Source: Oscillatoriales cyanobacterium RM2_1_1 (GTDB taxonomy: Bacteria; Cyanobacteriota; Cyanobacteriia; Cyanobacteriales; Microcoleaceae). From it: a stretch of DNA of 64,000 bases. Of the stretch, positions 21,446-30,037 are shown one piece after another. The number at the start of each line of letters is the position of its first letter. The stretch's first letter is position 1. The position numbers and the translations under genes are program-made. The notes beneath the pieces were generated by a model, which made no database searches, was not told the DNA's origin, and saw only the letters and a program-made list of their open reading frames with translations. The stretch spans positions 1 to 64,000 of the forward strand of contig JAAURB010000007.1 of the NCBI GenBank assembly GCA_012033335.1. The letters run 5' to 3'.

Positions 21446-21628
21446 TTTAATCTAAGACGGTTTCTAAAAATCTCTGGATATTGCTCCCACGACGATCGTA
21501 CTTATCGCTATCGTCAAACTACCTGCAAGTACAACGAGTACAACGCCCATTCTGTGTTCCTGCGCTGTGCCGTGAACCCCCATGGTCTCTGCTCAACCTG
21601 CAACCATTACGAACAGGCTGAGGTTTGA
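21446..21628 (+). pseudogene. DUF6464-like small Cys-rich protein, start missing
   Basis: An open frame of ~60 codons ends at TGA 21626-21628 and encodes a C-terminal signature, CKYN followed by FLRCAVNPHGLCSTCNHYE, which matches small cyanobacterial proteins I recognise as DUF6464 (CxxNA..SPxLRCAVNPxGPCxxCxxYE). Four cysteines are spaced for metal binding. The frame opens after TAG 21443-21445 and contains no ATG, TTG or usable GTG before the motif. The 5' end is therefore lost, frameshifted, or uses an unusual start. It overlaps the convergent ATP-grasp gene by 22 bases. The family name is from memory; the motif itself is directly readable. Confidence 0.5.
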
Positions 21629-23139
21629 GTTTCGGCATCGAGGACAGCAACAACCTGATCATAAATATTCTGGGCTTGTTGGGGAGAGTTGCCAATGCAG
21701 GTCAGACCTAGCTTGCCAAACTGAGACAGACATCCCATCAGATGAAATACGGTTCCGGTTTCTGTACTGTTATCAAAGTGAAGCTGGTGCTGCGCCACAA
21801 TATCCATCAGGTCTTCCGGTAACAGCCCCCGATATTGGGGTTTTTGTAAATTGTCAGAGGCGATATAAAATTTGGGCCGCTCTTGGCGACTATAAAACAG
21901 TCCGGTTTCACAGCGATAATGGCCGTTGGTGAGGAGTTTCAAAGTCATAAACGGATGGGTGGTTCCGCCCCGGCGCAGATTGATTTCAATTCCATAAATC
22001 CTCCAGACTGAATCTTGCAAGACCGTAATAAAATCCACCCCAAACCGCTCCAATGCTCCCTTGGCGGCCAGATTCTCACCAATCCGCATCCCCATAGTTT
22101 GCAACTGAAGACGATAGGCTTGATTGGCCGGAAAGCGACAGCCTTGAAAAATTTGACCATCGGGCCCCCCGAGAATTTGATCATGGGTAGACAGCACTTC
22201 CACCGCTCCAGAAGGATGGATGATCCCCTGAACACTGGGGGACTGCTTGACTGTTCCTTCGATAAACGCCTCAACGATAGCCCCCATCTCTGGAATTCGA
22301 CAACTAAACTGCTCCCAGGTGTCTTGTTTGGCCTGACAGCGAATTTCAAAGAGACAATGATGAATTTGCCGGAGGCGTTCGGCACGAGTTGAGCCGATGT
22401 GTTCTGGTAGATGGAGCAGGGCATTTCCTTCTCCAGAAAACCCCTGGTTTAGCTTAACCACCATCCGAACTAGCTGAGGTTGGCGCTCCCATAAATCCGT
22501 CGCCTGCTCAGCCAGGTCTGCCACTGTCCAGGTTGATAGGCTGCCATCGGCATGGGGAATCTCACATTCAGCAAAAATTTCTCGACTGCCGCTTTTTGTA
22601 CCCCAGTGGAGCAGTTCTGGGTCAGAAGCCAGCAGAGGAATGCCCAACCTGACGGATAACTCTCGCTCAAAGGCCGTGGCATTAAAACAGACCATGTAGG
22701 ATTGGTTCGGTCTCAGGGCATGGGCAATCCGCTCCAACAACCGGGGTCGCTCTAGAATCTTTTCAGTCAGGGACTTGTGGGAGGCATCATAGGCTGAGAA
22801 TAGTAACAGGCGATCGCGGGCATGGGAAAACGGAATTCCTGGCATCAAATGCAAGTAGTAGTCAATTACGCTAGGATGCAGGGGTTGGGAGGTAACGTAA
22901 ACCAGCCGCATTCGTGGGTTTCGCAGGCGGGTCAGGGAAAATAGAAACCGCTCTTCATATTGATGTACCCCCTGAACGTTCTGGAGTTGTTGCTGATCCA
23001 GGGTCAGGGAGGGAACGACTAAAACGTTCTGTTCATCCAGGCACAAATCCTGGGAGGTTTGGACTCGTTGACGCAGTTGAGCCTGAAGAAACTGAAACTT
23101 TTCAACAATCTCATGGCTAGAAGGGCTGCAATGGTTCAT
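21607..23139 (-). CDS. PGM1-like ATP-grasp peptide ligase family protein
   Basis: 510 residues. The central and C-terminal parts show ATP-grasp features: MVVKLNQGFSGEGNALL (nucleotide-binding Lys and Gly-rich loop), IVEAFIEG, and the metal-binding end IYGIEINLRRGGTTHPFMT. The N-terminal third (RLVYVTSQPLHPSVIDYYL) matches proteins annotated as related to the pheganomycin peptide ligase PGM1. That enzyme joins an amino-acid derivative to a ribosomal peptide; the cyanobacterial homologues have no proven substrate. No precursor peptide gene is evident next door. The neighbours are a pentapeptide protein and a DAO-type oxidoreductase. Family fairly sure, reaction unknown. Confidence 0.8.
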   Translation of the reverse strand: MNHCSPSSHEIVEKFQFLQAQLRQRVQTSQDLCLDEQNVLVVPSLTLDQQQLQNVQGVHQYEERFLFSLTRLRNPRMRLVYVTSQPLHPSVIDYYLHLMPGIPFSHARDRLLLFSAYDASHKSLTEKILERPRLLERIAHALRPNQSYMVCFNATAFERELSVRLGIPLLASDPELLHWGTKSGSREIFAECEIPHADGSLSTWTVADLAEQATDLWERQPQLVRMVVKLNQGFSGEGNALLHLPEHIGSTRAERLRQIHHCLFEIRCQAKQDTWEQFSCRIPEMGAIVEAFIEGTVKQSPSVQGIIHPSGAVEVLSTHDQILGGPDGQIFQGCRFPANQAYRLQLQTMGMRIGENLAAKGALERFGVDFITVLQDSVWRIYGIEINLRRGGTTHPFMTLKLLTNGHYRCETGLFYSRQERPKFYIASDNLQKPQYRGLLPEDLMDIVAQHQLHFDNSTETGTVFHLMGCLSQFGKLGLTCIGNSPQQAQNIYDQVVAVLDAETQTSACS

Positions 23140-23352
23140 AACCCCGGCTCAACCTCAGTTTAGTGTTCCCATCTTAAGGGATGATTTGAGCAAAGACCTA
23201 GGCTTTTACATGAATCTCAAACTTTTGATAGGGAACAGTCATCAACTACAGTCATCAACTGGCCTGAAAATAGTTTCTGATCTTTTCATTAGCATTCCTG
23301 TTACCTTAAGCAGAGAAGAGGTCTTGGCTGGTTTTGAGTTGCAAGTTTGTTT

Positions 23353-24561
23353 ATGAAAACCTACGATTGGATTATCATTGGTGCTGGGATTACTGGAACC
23401 GCCTTGAGCTACGAATTGGCAAAAGCTGGGTTTCAGGTCTTGCTGCTAGAACAGGATGCCAGATTTCAAGGGGCCACCCGTTACAGCTATGGGGGCCTAG
23501 CCTACTGGGCAGGCACAACGGATTTAACCCGAACCCTCTGTCAGGAGGGCAAAGCTCGTCATCAGGTTTTATCTGAAGAATTACCCGTTGATTCTCAATT
23601 GCGAGAGGTAGATTTGCTGCTGACGGTCAATGGCGATCGCGATCCCCAAACATTAGTCTCAACCTACCAACGCTTTGCGATACCGCCCCAATTTCTTACT
23701 GTTGCTGAGGCGTGGGAACGGGAACCCCTATTAAATCCCGGCGGAATTTCCGGAGCGTTTACCGTTCGTCATGGGCAGATTCGGCCTGAGAACCTCAATC
23801 AAGGCTACTGTCAAGGATTCAAACAATTGGGGGGAATCTTAGAGATCGCCCAGGTGACTGATTTTCTTTGGCATCAGGATCGAGTCCAGGGCGTTAGAAC
23901 CCACCATGAAACCTATGAAGGCAAAAATATAGTAGTCTGTGCCGGGGGGCTGACCCGCCAACTGTTCAAGTCTGCTGGAATTGCCCTGCGGATTCATTTC
24001 ACCCATACAGAAGTCCTGGAAACTGCCCCGGTTGAGGTTGGCTTGCAAACCATCGTGATGTCCGCTGGCATGGAGCGATTTCAACTGGAGGCAGAAGCTA
24101 CCGACCCCCAACTTGAACCCCTCTGGAATCAGCCCGATCATGAATTTTTCCCGGTGACTGTGGATGTTAGTGCTGTACAATTTCTCAACGGTCAGATGCG
24201 AATCGGTCAACCATCCCGAGTGCTGAGTAACCCGGAGGCCAGAATTGATCCGGTTAGAAGTGAAGCCTTAATTCGAGCTTCTATGGGCCAGATCTTGCCG
24301 ACTCTGGCAACCTTGCCCGCAACCTGGTATCACTGTTTAGTAGCCTTTAGCCATGATGGTTTACCGATTGTTGGCCCGGTTCCTCAAGCAGAAGGATTGC
24401 AGGTGTTCTCAGGATTCAGTAATCCTCTGGTGTTTGTCCCGCCCTTGGCCCAGCGGTTTGCTGCCTGTGTACTGGACAATCGGATGAAATCATTGACCAG
24501 TTATCGCCTGACAGGTTGGTCTGTTAAAGAACATCTGTTGAAGAACATCTGCTATCTGTGA
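23353..24561 (+). CDS. FAD-dependent oxidoreductase (DAO family)
   Basis: 402 residues from ATG 23353. N-terminal dinucleotide-binding motif WIIIGAGITGTALSYELAKAGF ends at an acidic residue (LLLEQD), typical of FAD binding. A C-terminal FAD contact is suggested by GLPIVGPVPQAEGLQVFSGF. The layout matches D-amino-acid oxidase/glycine oxidase-like enzymes that oxidise amines or amino acids. Substrate cannot be told from sequence. It is divergent from the ATP-grasp gene with ~210 bases between, so the two may share a control region. Confidence 0.9.
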   Translation: MKTYDWIIIGAGITGTALSYELAKAGFQVLLLEQDARFQGATRYSYGGLAYWAGTTDLTRTLCQEGKARHQVLSEELPVDSQLREVDLLLTVNGDRDPQTLVSTYQRFAIPPQFLTVAEAWEREPLLNPGGISGAFTVRHGQIRPENLNQGYCQGFKQLGGILEIAQVTDFLWHQDRVQGVRTHHETYEGKNIVVCAGGLTRQLFKSAGIALRIHFTHTEVLETAPVEVGLQTIVMSAGMERFQLEAEATDPQLEPLWNQPDHEFFPVTVDVSAVQFLNGQMRIGQPSRVLSNPEARIDPVRSEALIRASMGQILPTLATLPATWYHCLVAFSHDGLPIVGPVPQAEGLQVFSGFSNPLVFVPPLAQRFAACVLDNRMKSLTSYRLTGWSVKEHLLKNICYL

Positions 24562-24615
24562 TACTTCACAAGTAAGTCGCTTGACGCAATTAATTAGAAG
24601 ATTGATGGAGGGTGC

Positions 24616-24632
24616 AGGGGGCAGTGCCCCCT
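24616..24632. repeat. GC-rich perfect palindrome
   Basis: Arms AGGGGGCA/TGCCCCCT around a single G. It lies 55 bases after the oxidoreductase stop. There is no T-run, so a terminator is uncertain; similar G5/C5 palindromes occur as dispersed repeats in cyanobacteria. Confidence 0.6.
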
Positions 24633-24800
24633 TCCTATGCCGAAGCCAGAGTGCATGACCGATCCCGGGACTGGATCATCCTACCCCTAAGAAAGCGCTC
24701 GGCTGTGGGAGCCAGCTATAGTAATTAACCTAAGTGACACCCGATCTGATAACGGCTCCGACTGTTTAAACACCTCGTGTTCCATGCAAACTCTAAATCC

Positions 24801-25097
24801 CTACCGGGAAAGGGTTTGAGATTTGGGTTGACAAATTTGAGATTTGGGTTGACAAAAAAGTTTTGAGTCTTCAACCGGAAAAGTTTCAGGCTGATCAGCA
24901 CCCAACAAAAATGCCCGACCCAAAACTAGAATCACAATCAATGTCAACAAGATTCCGATGAGATCATACCCTTCCAAAGCAGTTTCGATCTCTTCTCGTT
25001 GATTGCAGAAAGAGCAATAGATCCAATTACCCTTCTGCTGATGACAGCAGGGTAAAGAAGTCAAATTGGTCATATTTTTGAAAGAACAGCTTTTCAT
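24801..25097 (-). CDS. small single-pass membrane protein with Cys-rich N terminus
   Basis: 98 residues, unrecognised. Cysteines at the N terminus (LPCCHQQKGNWIYCSFCNQ) form a C-C-x-H ... C-x-x-C pattern that could bind zinc. One transmembrane helix follows (LIGILLTLIVILVLGRAFLLG). The last residues contain a 7-residue duplication (CQPKSQ twice) coded by a perfect 21-bp tandem repeat at 24815-24856. An AGGA lies ~9 bases before the ATG. Organised features suggest a real gene, but no family can be named. Confidence 0.5.
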   Translation of the reverse strand: MKSCSFKNMTNLTSLPCCHQQKGNWIYCSFCNQREEIETALEGYDLIGILLTLIVILVLGRAFLLGADQPETFPVEDSKLFCQPKSQICQPKSQTLSR

Positions 25098-26121
25098 AAT
25101 TTAGATTCCTGACAAGGATTAAGGTTTGGGTTTTGAGCTTGGATTCCAAGTTTTATCCATACGGGTCTGGATTTTCTAAAGTCAGGCTGAGTTCAGTTTT
25201 TAGAGTAGTCTTAGAGCGTTTTTAGAACCACGCTTTTCAGGCTCTAAGAGAATGTTTAAAAAGATTATCGGGAGACACGTGACTATCAGAGCTACTAGGT
25301 AAAAACCCAGCTTTTTTTAAACATCCTCTAATGAAGGAATTTTTAGATCAGAATCCTTTCTGAGTCTTATCTAATTCCTTTTCAATTCTTTGCTATCTTT
25401 TCTAGACTGATCCAAAACTTGAGTAACTCTCTGAATAGTTCTCCATCCATGAGTGTTATTCCTCCAAAAGGCTAACAAGTTATCACTTGAAAGAGCCAAA
25501 AGTCTTTGAACTGTGAAATGGTTTGCAATCAAATCGAGGGCTCTCTCAGACCCGATTAAAAGCAGGTTCAACTCCTTGTGGAACGGATAGGGAAAATCAC
25601 ATCGAGCTTTGCAATTTGATATTCAAAACATCGAGAGTTGCAAACGTACTGCCAATGTACTGCCAATCGACTGGTTCAAACTTTTATCAACTGACATCTC
25701 TTGTTTCTATCAGATCGGACAAAACCACAGTCTTCTCACACCAGGTCGATAGTCAGTTGATAACTTTGCTTATCAAAAATATAATCCATGATTACATATA
25801 TTGTCAATATCAGGTTTGTTTTTTATCCATCTTTCGGTAATAAGGGGTTGAAAAGGTATACAAAATCTAGGAAATATATAGAAGAGTATCTAAAAAAGTC
25901 TCCATCGTGACATGACTAGGTTAAAATAGGAAATATTGACGCATCAAAAGTCAATGACTCTAATTGGTCAATAACCTGATGAGCAAAGGTTTAGGAGGCT
26001 GACGAATAGGATTGAAGAATTTTGATTCGATAACCTGTGATTTGATAATTCGATAATCTGTGATTTGATTTAAAGATAAAATCTGCTGACCTTTGGGTTC
26101 TAACTCAGAGTTCCAATACCT
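25098..26121. other. 1-kb AT-rich spacer with MITE-like element and possible decayed gene
   Basis: No convincing complete gene. The MITE-like repeat is listed separately. On the minus strand 25371-25571 reads as 66 residues (…ERALDLIANHFTVQRLLALS…) without a good start; the same strand upstream gives DWQYIGSTFATLDVLNIKLQ in another frame, so a decayed gene is possible but unproven. Close to 26030-26075 short TGTGATTTGAT repeats precede the STAND gene. Confidence 0.35.
25243..25332. mobile_element. MITE-like element with ~19-bp terminal inverted repeats
   Basis: The left end reads TAAGAGAATGTTTAAAAAG and the complement of the right end reads TTAGAGGATGTTTAAAAAA, about 17 of 19 identical, enclosing only ~45 bases. 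The (A)GAGGATGTTTAAAAA end resembles termini of cyanobacterial insertion sequences, so this could be a short non-autonomous derivative. No transposase is nearby. A simple hairpin is the alternative. Confidence 0.45.
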
Positions 26122-29100
26122 ATGTCTGATTTTCCTGAAGATTTTTTAAACGCCATCGCGACTCAGTATCAAGTTTCTGATGCCGAACTCGACACCCTCC
26201 GTCTTGCCCTTGACGGAAAAACTGCCAAAGAGATTTCTAAAAGCCTAGAAATTAGCGCCCCTGCGGTTCGGAAAAGACTAGGAGCCATCTACTCTAAGTT
26301 TAAAATTTCTGGAGGGACTTCTGGCAAGCTAGCAGCATTGAGAGAAATATTGATTGAAAGGCTTCAGCAGTCGCAAACCCGAGGGAGATCGCCCTCGGGT
26401 TTGGAAAATGCACCGGACGTTTCCAAGGGATTTTCAGGACGAGTCCAGGAACTCAATTATCTGGAGCAGTGGATTGTCAAAGATAATTGTCGTCTGATTG
26501 CGATCCTGGGGATGGGGGGCATGGGTAAAACCAGTTTAGCCATTAAGTTGGCTCTAAAAGTCCAGGATAAATTCGACCATTTCATCTGGCGGAGTTTCCG
26601 AGAGGGGCAACCTCCTGAGGACTTTCTCGAAGAATTACTCAAGACGTTTGAGGATCCCGAGGTAAACTCATCTCAATCAGAGGGAATTAAAAACCTACCT
26701 GAATCGTTTGCCAATCAGCTTGAAGTTTTTGTAGATCATCTACAAACCCATCGCTATTTGATTATCCTGGACAGCATGGAAATCATTCTCGGGAATGGGG
26801 AACGGGCTGGTCATTATCAATCTGGCTTTGAGAATTATGGTGCATTGCTCTGGAGATTAGGGGAGTCAAAACATCAGAGTTGTGTTGTTATCACTAGCCG
26901 GGAAAAACCCCGGGAAATTGCCATTCTTTATGGTAGAAACTTACCTGTTCGCTCCCTATCGCTAAAAGGTTTAAATCTTGAAGAAGCTCAGGAATTACTA
27001 GAGGACAAAGGGCAATTTCAATTTAAGAGTCAATGGGATGAAGTAGTAGAGCGCTATGGAGGCAATCCCCTGGCTTTAAAAATCATTGCGGCTAGCATTG
27101 AGGAACTCTTTGGCGGGAATGTCAATGAGTTTCTCAATGTCCTCAAGCAAACCCGCGAACAATTATTCGGAGATGTACGAAACATCTTACAGGAACAGTT
27201 TGAGCGGTTATCTGACCTGGAAAAAGAAATTATGTACTGGCTGGCGATCAATAATCCCCTAGCTCAGAAAATATCAGTCACTTTGATGGACTTAAAACAG
27301 GATATTTTATCCCCGGTTTCTCTGAAGGAGATTTTGGACGCAACTGAATCTTTGATGCGGCGATCGCTACTTGAACTAGATGATAAACACAAAATATTCA
27401 GGCTACAGCAGGTTGTCACTGAATATACCCTGGATCGTCTAGTTGAACATGCTGCTGATGAAATTAAGTCAGTCTTGAAACAGGATAAGCAAAGCTCTGA
27501 AAAACAGCAAGGACAAAATCTGACCATGCTGAGAAAATATGCCTTGATTAAAGCCCATAGTCCTGACCCAGTGCGGGAACAGCAAGTGCGCTCTATTTTA
27601 AGACCTCTGGCAAACTTTTTGTTGAAGGAATTTATCAATTTAGACCAACTTAAACGCCAATGTTTTGCGATTTTAAATACTTTGCGAAATCAGTCTCCCT
27701 TGGAAACAGGTTATGCCGCTGGGAATTTATTAAACCTGTTGATTCAATTGGGCATCGTCCCTGGAAATTCAGACTTTCGATCAGTTCAAATCTCTAATCA
27801 ATCATGTGAGCAAATCTCTGGACAAACCTCCGGTGAAACATTCAAGAAAATCTCAAACTGGTCTCGGTTGGTGCTGCGCCAGGCCTATTTACCCCAAATT
27901 AATTTACCTGACTTTGATTTTTCCCACAGCCAATTCATTGACACGGTATTCAAAGAGAGTTTTGGCAATGTATTTTCTGTGGCCTTCAGCCCTGATGGAC
28001 ATTATTTAGCGGCAGGTCACAGTCGTGGCGAAATTCATCTCTGGCAGGTGAATGAACCCCGTTCTTCCTCTGAGCAAATACCGATGAGAACTGAGCAAAA
28101 GTTTCAATTGGTGGGAACCCTGAAAGGCCATCAGCACTGGGTTCATGTTGTAGACTTCAGTCCAGATAGCCAGCAAATAGCCAGTGGTAGTCAAGACGAA
28201 ACGATCAAAATTTGGGAACTTGAGACGAAAACCTGTATGAGTCTGCCGAGTCAGGGCGGTCGGGTTTGGTCAGTGGCCTGGAACCCCAATGGTAAGATAC
28301 TGGCAAGCGGATGTGAAGATGCCACAATCAAGCTCTGGGATGGGCAGAACGGCAAGAGCTTAGATATCCTATCCGGCCATCAACAGCGGGTACGGTCAGT
28401 CGCCTGGAGTTCTGGGGGTGAATGGTTGGCCAGTGGAAGCGACGATCAGACGATCAAAATCTGGGACGGGAAGACCGGAAATTGTCGATTGACCCTAGTC
28501 GATCATACCGAAGCGGTCATGGCTGTGGCCTTTGCTCCCCAACCAACTCCCGATACCCCCCTGTTACTGGCGAGTGCTAGTGAAGATAAGACCGTGAAGC
28601 TTTGGGATGGACAAACTGGCATCTGTCTAAGAACCCTAAATGACCATTCTGATCGGCTGATTGCCCTAGCCTTCAGTCCTGACGGGACAGTGCTGGCTAG
28701 TGGCGGTAAAGATCGCCAGATTAAGCTCTGGTCAGTAGCAACAGGAGTCTGTTTAGCGGTTCTTCAAGGTCACAACAATCGGGTTTGGTCAGTAGCCTTC
28801 AGTCCTGACGGTAAAACTCTGGTCAGCGGTAGCGACGATCAAACTATTAAGCTCTGGGATATAAACGTCCCTGATATCCAGAACGCTTCAATTAGCAGCT
28901 ATAAAACCCTGATTGGCTATGCCAACCAATTCTGGTCAGTGGCCTTCAGTCCCGATGGCCGATTGATCGCGGCGGGTAGTGATGACAAGGTGGTGCGGTT
29001 GTTGACTCAAACAGCGGCGAACGATTGCAGCGGCTCGAAGAGCATACCAAGCGGGTTCGGGCGGTGGCGTTCAGTCCCGATGGCAAAACTCTGGCTAGTG

Positions 29101-30008
29101 GCAGTGAGGATCAAACCCTACGGCTTTGGGATGTCAGCCACGGCATCTGTCAAATGCGCTTACGGGAACACACGAAATGGGTTTGTGCTGTAGCATTCAC
29201 TCCTGATGGCACGACCCTGGCTAGCGGTAGCGAAGATTCTACCCTAAAGCTTTGGAAGGTCGAGACAGGACAACGGATCCACAGTTGGCTGGCCGACAAT
29301 GAAGGAGGGGTACTGACTCTAGCCTTCAGTCCCAATGGTAAAACCCTAGCCAGTGGGGGAGAAGATTCCACTCTAAAACTCTGGAACCTACAATTCGATC
29401 CCACATTTCAATGCTGGGATCTACCCATTTCTGAAGCGGGAGGGCAACATCTAGCGGGACATGAGGGCTGGATCTGGTCGGTGGCCTTCAGTCCCGATGG
29501 CAAAATTCTGGCTAGTGGCGGCGAGGATAACCTGATCAAGCTCTGGAATCCTAAAACAGGAGATTGCCTAAATACTTGCCAGGGCCATGATAATTGGATT
29601 TGGGCCGTCACTTTTACCCCCGATGGCAAGACCCTGATCAGTGGTAGCGCTGACAACACGATCCGGTTCTGGGATGTACAAACTGCTAAGTGTTTGAAAG
29701 TCTTAAATGAGCCCAATAATAAACATGAAAACTGGGTCAGGAGTGTGGCAGTAAGTCCCGATGGCAACCAGCTAGTCAGTGGTAGCGCCGATGAAACCAT
29801 TAAACTTTGGGAATTAGCAACCCAGCGAATTCACTATACTCGTGGGGCTCAAAGACCATATCAACGGATGAAGATTACAGGGGTTCAATTTCCCCAGCTC
29901 AATGAGCAGCTCAATTCAAAAGATACTTCGCCGGAAGAAAAGTCTAAGATTAGAAATTATATTGAAGCCCAAACAAAAACTTTGCTCATTTTGGGCGCAA
30001 AATCATAG
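26122..30008 (+). CDS. STAND (NB-ARC-type) ATPase with N-terminal HTH and 14 WD40 repeats, frame broken by 1 nt
   Basis: Signal-transduction ATPase of ~1295 residues after one correction. Residues ~10-80 form a LuxR/sigma-4-like helix-turn-helix (LALDGKTAKEISKSLEISAP). NB-ARC core ~95-330: Walker A LGMGGMGKTS, Walker B YLIILDSMEI, sensor VVITSRE, and GNPLALK. A winged-helix/helical arm follows to ~600. From ~615 there are 14 WD40 units (each ending near LW), enough for two seven-bladed propellers. The first frame stops at 29193; the second starts inside it. One missing base at 29002-29003 splits repeat 8; restoring it gives VVRLWDSNSGERLQRLEEH. Such STAND proteins act as ligand-triggered oligomerising switches, some in antiviral defence; the ligand here is unknown. 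Confidence 0.86.
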
Positions 30009-30037
30009 AATCAATCCAATTAAACTAGCCAATTCAT

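Noticed and set aside
25371..25571. 66-residue minus-strand frame as a real gene
   Set aside because: No family match, TTG start only, and the upstream frame is interrupted; kept only as a possible decayed fragment in the spacer entry.
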